13,384 nt of DNA from Bacteroidaceae bacterium (GTDB lineage: Bacteria > Bacteroidota > Bacteroidia > Bacteroidales > Bacteroidaceae). Numbering within the stretch: the first letter of the stretch is position 1; every line of letters begins with the position of its first letter. Of the stretch, positions 7,349 to 13,384 are shown one piece after another. The DNA is taken from NCBI GenBank assembly GCA_017548225.1, contig JAFYMV010000153.1, positions 1 through 13,384 of the forward strand, given 5' to 3'. A program made the position numbers and the translations under genes. Below the pieces are notes generated by a model, which made no database searches, was not told the origin of the DNA, and saw only the letters and a program-made list of their open reading frames with translations.

Positions 7349-7392
7349 AGAGTTGGGTATAGTCCTTCGTGGATTGTACCCAACTCTCTTTT
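7349..7392 (+). terminator. Strong intrinsic terminator ending the export operon
   Basis: AGAGTTGGGTA (7349-7359) pairs with TACCCAACTCT (7377-7387). The stem continues inward as TAGTCC/GGATTG with two wobble pairs, about 17 bp in all, around a 5-base loop. TTTT follows at 7389-7392. Confidence 0.88.
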
Positions 7393-7604
7393 AAAGTAAA
7401 CTATGAGCAATTGCGTTGCTAGCTGTTGGCATTTTAGCCTTCAGTAATTCTGAATCTGAATCTAATAGGATATATCCTTATGGATGGATATAGAGCAAAA
7501 GATGAAGCCCATTGAGAATATGTTAAACAACATGTCATTATATCTATTCGTGTGGGCTTTTCATAAAATTGTTTAAACTATTCGTTTGTATCCGTTCTTT
7601 TTTG
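7393..7604. other. Gene-free spacer between the export operon and recJ
   Basis: No coding region is supportable. A long-range hairpin has AAGCCCA (7505-7511) pairing with TGGGCTT (7553-7559), followed by TT, and an inner ATGTT/AACAT stem. It could be a second terminator or the end of a small RNA. A GGATATATCC palindrome lies just before it. Confidence 0.4.
7505..7561 (+). terminator. Long-loop hairpin with short T tail
   Basis: AAGCCCA at 7505-7511 pairs with TGGGCTT at 7553-7559 (one more wobble pair inside) and T continues to 7561. The loop is about 40 bases and contains a smaller ATGTT/AACAT stem. The shape suggests a weak or back-up terminator. Confidence 0.35.
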
Positions 7605-7612
7605 TATCTTTA
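7585..7612 (+). promoter_or_regulatory. Candidate recJ promoter (imperfect)
   Basis: TATCTTTA (7605-7612) resembles the -7 box TAnnTTTG but ends in A. TTTG at 7585-7588 is only 16 bases upstream, shorter than the usual 19-20. It is the best candidate between the terminator and recJ, but spacing and last base are off. It would give a leader of about 150 bases. Confidence 0.4.
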
Positions 7613-7661
7613 CGAGGTTAAAATGGGCGAGTGTGGCTAAAGTGCTGTAGGACACCCATTA

Positions 7662-7738
7662 GGCACAATTGTGACGATAGGATAAGGTCGAAAAGCGCCA
7701 GACATGTTATGATAAAACAAGAGCGCAATTGTGTCGAT
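7662..7738. repeat. Direct repeat pair in the recJ leader
   Basis: GGCACAATTGTGACGAT (7662-7678) and AGCGCAATTGTGTCGAT (7722-7738) match at 14 of 17 positions and lie exactly 60 bases apart. The first contains the perfect palindrome CACAATTGTG. They could be two operator sites for one dimeric regulator. Confidence 0.5.
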
Positions 7739-7769
7739 GAAAACATGATAATAAAAAAGAACATATATA

Positions 7770-9488
7770 ATGAATTACAAATGGAATTATCAACCTTCTA
7801 CAGAGCAAGACTATGCAGAGGCTGAGAGGCTATCCGAAGAGATAGGTATCAGTCCGGTACTCTGCCGACTGCTACGCAAGCGAGGGGTGAAGACGGCCGC
7901 TGAGGCGAAAAAATTCTTCCGACCGAGCTTGCTGGACTTGCACGACCCATTCTTGATGGATGGCATGGATGCTGCAGTAGAGCGCATCAACAAAGCACTG
8001 GGTCGCAAGGAGCGCATACTGGTGTATGGCGACTACGATGTAGACGGCACCACCGCTGTGGCATTGGTGTATCGTTTTCTGCAACAATTCACGACCAATA
8101 TAGCGTATTACATCCCCGACCGCGACAATGACGGATATGGAGTGTCGTTCAAGGGTGTAGACTATGCCAAAGAGACCGGCGTAGGATTGGTCATCGTGCT
8201 TGACTGTGGAGTGAAGGCTGTTGACGAGATAGCCTATGCCAAGAGCTTGGGCATCGACTTTATCGTATGCGACCACCATGTTCAAGGCGAGGAGTTGCCC
8301 CCTGCCGTGGCAATATTAAACCCCAAACTCGCGGGGTCTAACTACCCCTACCCCCACCTGTCAGGTTGTGGAGTAGGTTTCAAGCTGATGCAGGCCTTTG
8401 CCAAGGACAATGGCATTGAGTTCAGCCAGCTCATCCCCTTCCTTGATTTGGTCGCTGTGAGCATTGCTTCAGACATCGTGCCCATCATGGGCGAGAACCG
8501 TATATTGGCTTATCACGGACTGCGCCAGATTAACTACAAGCCGAGCACAGGTCTGCAAGCCATCATTGAGGTGTGTGGACTGAAAGATAAGGAGATAAAG
8601 TTCAATGACATCATCTTCAAGATAGGCCCCCGCATCAATGCCTCTGGGCGTATGCAGACAGGCCAGGAGGCAGTAGACCTGCTCACCGAGAAGGACTACG
8701 CCAAGGCTTTGGCCATGAGCAATCAGATCAATGAGTACAACGAGGCTCGCAAGGATATCGACAAGAGCATGACTGAGGAGGCCAACCGTATTGTCGACAA
8801 CCTTGAAGACTTGGCCGACAAGCGCAGTATTGTGCTCTACAATGAGGATTGGCACCGTGGAGTCATCGGTATCGTAGCTTCGCGCCTTACCGAGATTTTC
8901 TACCGCCCATCGGTAGTGCTTACCAAGACGAACGATATGGCTACGGGATCGGCTCGTTCGGTGGCCGACTTTGATGTATACAAAGCCATCGAGAGTTGCC
9001 GCGACCTGCTCGACAACTTTGGCGGACACTCCTATGCCGCAGGTTTGTCGTTGAAAGTAGAGAACATCGAGGAGTTTACCCGCAGATTCGAGGAGTATGT
9101 ATCAGAGAATATTACCCCCAACCAGACAGAGGCAAATATCGACATCGATGAGGAGCTGACATTCAGAGAGATTAGCTTCAAGCTCTACAATGACCTTAAG
9201 CGTTTCGAGCCTTTCGGGCCCGACAACCTCAAGCCCGTGTTCTGCACACATCATGTATATGATTTCGGCACCAGCCGCGTGGTAGGCCGCAATCAGGAGC
9301 ACATCAAGTTAGAGTTGGTAGACAATCAGACGAGCAATATCATCAACGGCATAGCTTTCGGGCAGAGTTCTCAAGCGCGTTATATCAAGTCAAAACAGTC
9401 GTTTGACATCTGCTATACATTGGAGGAGAACACGCACAAGCGTGGCGAGATACAGTTATTGATCGAGAGCATCAGACCCAATAGATAA
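7770..9488 (+). CDS. recJ: Single-stranded-DNA-specific exonuclease RecJ
   Basis: The 572-residue protein is a full-length RecJ, a 5'-3' single-strand exonuclease acting in recombination and mismatch repair. The DHH phosphoesterase motifs appear in order: YGDYDVDG (86-93, Asp88/90/92), VLDCGV (143-148), the signature DHH (168-170, in CDHHVQGEELP), SGCGVGFK (198-205) and ASDIVP (233-238). The second half holds the DHHA1 features: GPRINASGRM (286-295), the WHRGVIGIVASRL stretch (361-373), GSARS (393-397) and the FGGHSYAAG motif (417-425). The end resembles the RecJ OB-fold tail (KLELVDNQ, GIAFG). The ATG follows an A-rich region and the N-terminus WNYQPSTEQ is typical of Bacteroidetes RecJ, so this start is favoured. 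recQ follows after 5 bases. Both genes share GC-rich codon use. Confidence 0.95.
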   Translation: MNYKWNYQPSTEQDYAEAERLSEEIGISPVLCRLLRKRGVKTAAEAKKFFRPSLLDLHDPFLMDGMDAAVERINKALGRKERILVYGDYDVDGTTAVALVYRFLQQFTTNIAYYIPDRDNDGYGVSFKGVDYAKETGVGLVIVLDCGVKAVDEIAYAKSLGIDFIVCDHHVQGEELPPAVAILNPKLAGSNYPYPHLSGCGVGFKLMQAFAKDNGIEFSQLIPFLDLVAVSIASDIVPIMGENRILAYHGLRQINYKPSTGLQAIIEVCGLKDKEIKFNDIIFKIGPRINASGRMQTGQEAVDLLTEKDYAKALAMSNQINEYNEARKDIDKSMTEEANRIVDNLEDLADKRSIVLYNEDWHRGVIGIVASRLTEIFYRPSVVLTKTNDMATGSARSVADFDVYKAIESCRDLLDNFGGHSYAAGLSLKVENIEEFTRRFEEYVSENITPNQTEANIDIDEELTFREISFKLYNDLKRFEPFGPDNLKPVFCTHHVYDFGTSRVVGRNQEHIKLELVDNQTSNIINGIAFGQSSQARYIKSKQSFDICYTLEENTHKRGEIQLLIESIRPNR

Positions 9489-9493
9489 GAGGA

Positions 9494-11389
9494 GTGAACT
9501 ACGCTGAGATTCTTCACGAGTACTTCGGCTACGACTCGTTCCGTAGCATTCAAGAAGACATCATCCGTAGCATAGGCAGCGGACGCGACACGCTCGGGCT
9601 GATGCCCACAGGCGGCGGCAAGAGTATCACCTTCCAGGTGCCAGCGTTGGCCATGCCGGGGGTATGTATTGTGGTAACCCCACTCATCGCATTGATGAAG
9701 GACCAGGTGGCCAAGCTCCGCGAGCGTGGCATCAAGGCTACAGCCATCTATTCGGGTATGAGCCGCGACAATATCGTAGCAGCGCTCGACAATTGCATCC
9801 TCGGCGATTACAAATTCCTCTATATATCCCCTGAGCGTCTTTCGAGCGAAATCTTCCTCACCAAGCTCCGCCGCATGGAGGTGAGCTTCATCACCATTGA
9901 TGAAAGCCACTGCATATCACAATGGGGCTATGACTTCCGTCCCTCATACCTCGCCATTGCCGACATACGCAAGCAGCTCCCCACGACCCCCATTCTCGCG
10001 CTGACGGCTACAGCCACCCCCGAAGTGGTAGACGACATACAGGATAAGCTGATGTTCCGCGCCAAGAATGTGTTTCGCATGAGCTTCGAGCGCAAGAATC
10101 TCAACTATATCGTACGCTCCACAGACAACAAGGATGGCGAACTGCTCCACATTTTGAGCCGCGTCGAAGGATCAGCCATCGTCTATGTACGCAGTCGCGA
10201 CAAGACACGCGATATAGCCAAGATGCTCACCGAGCAAGGCATCAGCGCCTCGTTCTACCATGCCGGCCTTGATGCCCGCGACAAAGACAAGCGCCAGCAA
10301 CAGTGGACTGAAGGAGCTATACGCGTCATCGTAGCCACCAACGCCTTCGGCATGGGTATCGACAAGTCCGATGTACGCATCGTCATCCACTACGAGATGC
10401 CCGACTCGCCCGAGGCCTACTACCAGGAGGCCGGCCGTGCTGGCCGCGATGGCCTCACCGCCTATGCCGTACTGCTCTACTCGCCCGACGACAAGCGCAA
10501 ACTCTCGCGCCGCATATCTGACAACTTCCCCGACAAGGAGTTTATCCGTAGCGTATACGAGCGCCTCGGCTACTACTATCAGATGGCCGTAGGCGATGGC
10601 TTGGGCTGCCGTTACGACTTTGACTTGGAAGAGTTCTGCCGGGCCTATCACCTGCCCCTCGTACAGACCGAGAGCGCCCTACGCCTGCTCACTCAAGCGG
10701 GTTACATCCGTTACGAGGAGGAAGAGGATCGCACCTCGCGCCTATGCTTCACCATCCAGCGCGACGAGCTGTATCGTCGTTACGACATCAGCGACACCTC
10801 CGACCAGATTATCCGTACCCTGCTACGCCTCTATAGCGGTGTGTTCAGCGACTATGTCTTTATCGACGAGAAGCAGATCAGCGAAGTGAGCGGCATTGCC
10901 CTTGAGCCGTTGTACGAATCCCTGCTCGGTTTGAGCCGCACGCGCGTGATACATTACATACCCCGCCGCACCTGCCCTTCGGTAACCTTCACCCAAAAGC
11001 GTATCGACACCGCCCGTGTGATCATCCCCCCCACCGTATACGAAGAGCGTAAAGAGAAGTACGCCCTCCGCATCGAGTCCATGAAGGAGTATGCCCTATC
11101 CGACACCCAATGCCGCAGCCGCCTTCTGCTCCGCTACTTTGGTGAGCGCAGCGCCCTACCCTGCCAACAATGCGACAACTGCCGCGCACAGCGAGGCGCC
11201 ACACTCCCCGAGACCCTCTACCAAGCCTATCTCGACATGGTGGACGACCTCCTGGGCGACAACGAATCGCACCCCGTAGAGGAGCTCCACACCCTACGCA
11301 TCCCCTCCGAGCACCTCCGCCACTTTCTCAACCGTATCGTCAGCGAAGAGCAGTTCTCCCTATGCGACGGGATGATAAAGCGGAGATAG
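9494..11389 (+). CDS. recQ: RecQ-family ATP-dependent DNA helicase
   Basis: The protein has 631 residues and starts at GTG. This is the only plausible start, because an in-frame stop lies at 9482 and the next Met comes well inside. A purine-rich AGAGGA touches the GTG, and recJ ends 5 bases upstream, suggesting translational coupling. Superfamily 2 motifs are present in order: FGYDSFRSIQ (motif 0), MPTGGGKS (37-44, Walker A), TPLIALMKDQV (62-72), IDESHCISQWGYDFRP (135-150), LTATATP (170-176), and ATNAFGMGID to QEAGRAGRDG (281-320, arginine finger). A winged-helix-like region (about 375-500) precedes the zinc site Cys540, Cys557, Cys560, Cys563, whose 17-3-3 spacing equals that of E. coli RecQ (recalled). 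In E. coli the zinc module comes directly after the helicase core, so the order differs. No HRDC domain is evident. The protein unwinds DNA 3'-5', probably with RecJ. Confidence 0.94.
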   Translation: MNYAEILHEYFGYDSFRSIQEDIIRSIGSGRDTLGLMPTGGGKSITFQVPALAMPGVCIVVTPLIALMKDQVAKLRERGIKATAIYSGMSRDNIVAALDNCILGDYKFLYISPERLSSEIFLTKLRRMEVSFITIDESHCISQWGYDFRPSYLAIADIRKQLPTTPILALTATATPEVVDDIQDKLMFRAKNVFRMSFERKNLNYIVRSTDNKDGELLHILSRVEGSAIVYVRSRDKTRDIAKMLTEQGISASFYHAGLDARDKDKRQQQWTEGAIRVIVATNAFGMGIDKSDVRIVIHYEMPDSPEAYYQEAGRAGRDGLTAYAVLLYSPDDKRKLSRRISDNFPDKEFIRSVYERLGYYYQMAVGDGLGCRYDFDLEEFCRAYHLPLVQTESALRLLTQAGYIRYEEEEDRTSRLCFTIQRDELYRRYDISDTSDQIIRTLLRLYSGVFSDYVFIDEKQISEVSGIALEPLYESLLGLSRTRVIHYIPRRTCPSVTFTQKRIDTARVIIPPTVYEERKEKYALRIESMKEYALSDTQCRSRLLLRYFGERSALPCQQCDNCRAQRGATLPETLYQAYLDMVDDLLGDNESHPVEELHTLRIPSEHLRHFLNRIVSEEQFSLCDGMIKRR

Positions 11390-11398
11390 GAGGCACAT

Positions 11399-12278
11399 TC
11401 AATATTGTATCCTGAAGTAATTCAATAGACCCTTGTAATGGTCCTGCGCCGTCAGGCAAGTATCCATCAGATAGCCTTTGATGTGTGGCCAGTGCTGCAA
11501 GCCACGGTAATAAAACATCTTCAGTTCATCGGTGATGATAAACGGCACATGCCCACTTGCCAAGCACTCCTTGAACATCAATAGCCTTCCCACACGCCCA
11601 TTCCCATCCTGGAAAGGGTGTATGCACTCAAAGCGATGATGCAAGTCAAGGATATCTTCAAAGGTTTTGCCTCTCTTGGTATTGTATTCCTTTAATAAGG
11701 CTTGCATTTCGCGGTGCACCTCTCGGGAGGTGTCGTCTCGTTACCTCCTACTCATTGGGAAGACGCTTATATTCTCCTACGGCAAACCAGTCGCGACGAC
11801 TGTCCGAAGTGCCACTCTTCAGCACCTGATGTAACTCCTTGATGAAAGCCTCAGAAAGATTCTCTTCGGCTCGATCAATGATGAAGTCAATACAACGAAA
11901 GTGATTGCTGGTCTCGATAACATCGTCCACATTGACACTCTCCGTCGTAATGCCTATCGTATTCGTCTCAAAGATATAGCGCGTCTGGTCATGCGTAAGG
12001 CGACTACCCTCCATATGGTTTGAGTTGTAGGTAAAATCAATCTGTGTACAATGGTATATTGAGCCCGTCAAGCGAAGTCGCTTCTGCTCGCGCAACACAC
12101 TGAGCAGGGGCAACTCTTTCTTTTTTCCTCGACAAGGAGGCACAGCATCAATAGGGATGTTCCATGTCTTTCCCGTAAGAAAAGCGCCTACAATCTTCCC
12201 CGTAGCACAATAGTTGCGCACCGTACGCTCCGACATGCCATACTGCTGAGCAAAGGCTGATACTGACAAATACCCCAT
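11399..12278 (-). pseudogene. Class II Fic-family protein gene broken by two frameshifts
   Basis: Fic enzymes transfer AMP or related groups to target proteins. The first frame (12278 to 11748, 176 residues) has an HTH/excisionase-like N-terminus (SVSAFAQQYGMSERTVRNYC). It also has an inhibitory-helix motif SNHMEG (86-91), matching S/T-xxx-E-G, which marks class II. It ends GEYKRLPNE then TAG. The second frame (from 11719) holds the intact catalytic motif HPFQDGNGRVGR (11585-11620). Restoring one G after 11751 and one near 11720 gives a seamless VGGNETTPPERVHREMQ join and a protein of about 293 residues. So two single-base losses about 30 bases apart separate otherwise well-kept halves. The start at 12278 is chosen for the AGGAGG 7 bases upstream. 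The gene converges on recQ with 9 bases between stops. Real decay and sequencing error both remain possible. Confidence 0.85.
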
Positions 12279-12285
12279 AAAAGTT

Positions 12286-12291
12286 CCTCCT
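12286..12291 (-). promoter_or_regulatory. Strong Shine-Dalgarno site of the Fic gene
   Basis: On the minus strand AGGAGG is followed by 7 bases and the ATG at 12278-12276. It is the only canonical, well-spaced ribosome site in the window; the other genes have A-rich starts. It fixes the Fic start internally and fits acquisition from a different lineage. Confidence 0.7.
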
Positions 12292-12357
12292 ATCGGCAAG
12301 TTTCTACTGCTTTTTATTTTGGAGATAATATCGCAGTTGTCCAAGTTTCAGGATTGT

Positions 12358-12373
12358 CCCCTTAAATTAGGGG
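12358..12373. repeat. CCCCT/AGGGG hairpin upstream of the Fic gene
   Basis: CCCCT (12358-12362) pairs with AGGGG (12369-12373) around TAAATT. Two TGTCC words lie just to the left (12339-12343 and 12355-12359). This may be the edge of an interspersed element. Confidence 0.4.
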
Positions 12374-12374
12374 G

Positions 12375-12397
12375 CCAACGCGGTATGAAAGCGTTGG
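12375..12397. repeat. Hairpin of repeat module, copy 1
   Basis: CCAACGC (12375-12381) pairs with GCGTTGG (12391-12397) around GGTATGAAA. It begins the first copy of the duplicated module upstream of mraY. Confidence 0.65.
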
Positions 12398-12446
12398 CGC
12401 TCAGCACAGAAAACACAAGCATTTTCCGTACATTCATTCGTTGAGA

Positions 12447-12478
12447 TTTGGCATTTCTCTCGCCTTACACTATCTTTA
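12447..12478 (+). promoter_or_regulatory. Promoter-like sequence in repeat copy 1
   Basis: TTTG (12447-12450), a 20-base spacer and TATCTTTA (12471-12478) fit the Bacteroidetes consensus except the last base. It points toward mraY. Confidence 0.45.
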
Positions 12479-12532
12479 ATCTGCTACGCAGCTTGAAAAT
12501 AGGCTGCGGCTCGGAAAAATGCAAGTAAACTT
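12468..12532. repeat. 65-bp direct repeat, copy 1
   Basis: It matches 12692-12756 at 64 of 65 positions (A at 12486, G at 12710). It contains a GCAGC/GGCTGC inverted pair and the TATCTTTA box. Confidence 0.9.
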
Positions 12533-12600
12533 AACTTTGTTGAGTTTCTAAAGGCTGCAAGCAGCACTCCTTCGTGCCGATAAACCGGCAGCCGTCGCAA

Positions 12601-12623
12601 CCGACGCTTTCATACCGCGTCGG
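12601..12623. repeat. Hairpin of repeat module, copy 2 (loop inverted)
   Basis: CCGACGC (12601-12607) pairs with GCGTCGG (12617-12623) around TTTCATACC. The loop is the exact reverse complement of copy 1's loop, and one stem pair has changed from A-T to G-C with pairing kept. Confidence 0.65.
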
Positions 12624-12673
12624 CACTCAATAATGAAAAAGCAAGCAGTTTCATTATGTTCGCTCGTTGAAAC

Positions 12674-12702
12674 TTGCTTTTTCTCTCTTTGCACTATCTT
12701 TA
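12674..12702 (+). promoter_or_regulatory. Promoter-like sequence in repeat copy 2
   Basis: TTG (12674-12676), an 18-base spacer and TATCTTTA (12695-12702) repeat the copy-1 arrangement with slightly short spacing. Also oriented toward mraY. Confidence 0.35.
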
Positions 12703-12756
12703 ATCTGCTGCGCAGCTTGAAAATAGGCTGCGGCTCGGAAAAATGCAAGTAAACTT
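12692..12756. repeat. 65-bp direct repeat, copy 2
   Basis: It is 64/65 identical to 12468-12532, offset by exactly 224 bases. Its end runs into the CTTG box of the mraY promoter, followed by a third partial TTTCTCTCGCCTTGCACTAT segment. Confidence 0.9.
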
Positions 12757-12785
12757 GCTTTTTCTCTCGCCTTGCACTATTTTTG
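12755..12785 (+). promoter_or_regulatory. Probable mraY promoter, repeat-derived
   Basis: TTG (12755-12757, preceded by C), a 20-base spacer and TATTTTTG (12778-12785) match the Bacteroidetes consensus. Transcription should start near 12791, about 46 bases before the ATG. It is the best of three promoter-like copies in this spacer. Confidence 0.65.
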
Positions 12786-12836
12786 TAGTTTATTTGGTGA
12801 ATTGGCGTAAACGAATAAATAGACAACTACGAGACT

Positions 12837-13384
12837 ATGCTTTACTACTTGTTTGAGTACCTTAACAAACTGAATGTGCCTGGTGCGGGAATGTTCACCT
12901 ACATCTCGTTCCGCTCATTGCTGGCTATCCTCATTGCCCTACTGGTGTCTACCGTGTTTGGTAAGTATTTTATCAATATGCTGAAGCGTCAGCAGATTAC
13001 TGAGACGCAGCGCGATGCAAGCATCGACCCCTTCGGTGTGCAGAAGATAGGAACTCCCACGATGGGTGGCATCATCATCTTGGCTGCCATCCTGGTGCCT
13101 TGCCTCTTGCTGGGCCGTCTGGATAATGTGTATATGATTCTGATGCTCGTCACTACGGTGTGGTTGGGAGCGTTGGGCTTTGCTGATGACTACATCAAGG
13201 TGTTCAAGCGCGACAAGGAGGGGCTGCATGGCATGTTCAAGATCATTGGTCAGGTGGGCTTGGGTGTCATCGTGGGTCTTACGCTCTACTTGAGCGACCA
13301 GGCTGTCATCCGTGAGAATGTTGAGGTGCGTCATGGTGGGAATAGAACGACTGAAGTGGTGCACAAGAGTGAGGCGCAGAAGTC
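12837..13384 (+). CDS. mraY: Phospho-N-acetylmuramoyl-pentapeptide-transferase MraY, N-terminal part
   Basis: The frame is open for 182 codons to the right edge. MraY moves phospho-MurNAc-pentapeptide onto undecaprenyl phosphate in the inner membrane, making lipid I. Recognisable features are the first transmembrane helix (about 25-42), GTPTMGGIIIL (72-82), and GFADDYIKV (114-122) with the catalytic Asp117-Asp118 pair. A lysine-rich loop (KVFKRDKEGLHG) and another helix at about 137-153 follow. The hydrophilic segment from 157 (REN VEVRHGGNR) looks like the periplasmic insert found in Bacteroidetes MraY. The start is preceded by AT-rich sequence without a Shine-Dalgarno. It normally sits between murE and murD; here a Fic pseudogene and repeats lie upstream, with its own promoter. 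The rest of the cluster would be to the right of the window. Confidence 0.95.
   Translation, partial: MLYYLFEYLNKLNVPGAGMFTYISFRSLLAILIALLVSTVFGKYFINMLKRQQITETQRDASIDPFGVQKIGTPTMGGIIILAAILVPCLLLGRLDNVYMILMLVTTVWLGALGFADDYIKVFKRDKEGLHGMFKIIGQVGLGVIVGLTLYLSDQAVIRENVEVRHGGNRTTEVVHKSEAQK

Noticed and set aside
7440..7561. Possible small RNA gene ending in the long-loop hairpin
   Set aside because: No promoter with acceptable spacing was found upstream and no known RNA family is recognised.
7631..7825. Plus-strand frame of 64 codons before recJ
   Set aside because: It overlaps the recJ start in another frame, covers the leader repeats and shows no domain.
8469..9029. Minus-strand frame of 186 codons
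   Set aside because: Antisense shadow of recJ, which has all its family motifs on the plus strand.
12548..12826. Minus-strand frame of 92 codons
   Set aside because: It lies wholly in the duplicated repeat module and contains repeated peptide text that follows from the DNA repeats.
12939..13364. Minus-strand frame of 141 codons
   Set aside because: Antisense shadow of mraY.

Overview
The window looks like a chromosomal segment of a Bacteroidales bacterium, most likely in or near Prevotellaceae. Three things point there. Several promoters fit the Bacteroidetes sigma-ABfr pattern (TTTG, about 19-20 bases, TAnnTTTG). Almost all starts are A-rich and lack a Shine-Dalgarno sequence. The gene content includes a BspA-type leucine-rich-repeat protein, a class I fumarase, a long multi-SLBB export protein and a Bacteroidetes-style MraY. 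The genus is inference only.

Layout. 1-873 (minus): the N-terminal 291 codons of a BspA/TpLRR protein that runs off the left edge, with its promoter at 987-1017. 874-1926: a long spacer without a convincing gene. It holds inverted repeats, a near-perfect 26-base palindrome, a terminator-like hairpin, the fumarase promoter (1719-1749) and three 7-base tandem arrays in the presumed fumarase leader. 1927-3564: class I fumarate hydratase, closed by a strong terminator. 3680-7392: a self-contained, AT-rich transcription unit with its own promoter and terminator, coding for a six-SLBB outer-membrane polysaccharide export protein and a Wzz-type chain-length protein. 7393-7769: a spacer with hairpins and direct repeats. 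7770-11389: recJ and recQ, five bases apart. 11399-12278 (minus): a class II Fic gene broken by two single-base frameshifts, converging on recQ. 12345-12836: a spacer made of a duplicated hairpin-plus-promoter repeat. 12837 to the right edge: the first 182 codons of mraY.

How the genes relate. recJ and recQ are a DNA-repair pair (5'-3' single-strand exonuclease and 3'-5' helicase). The SLBB and Wzz proteins form the envelope-spanning export and length-control part of a capsule or exopolysaccharide machine. The enzymes that would build the polymer are not here. Fumarase belongs to the reductive, succinate-forming branch typical of these anaerobes. mraY starts lipid I synthesis for peptidoglycan and is driven here by a repeat-borne promoter rather than following murE.

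I did not find a clearly new multi-gene system. The points most worth a second look are the doubly frameshifted Fic gene, the duplicated promoter module with a covarying hairpin upstream of mraY, the heptamer arrays in the fumarase leader, the isolated polysaccharide-export pair, and the domain order and DESH box of RecQ.
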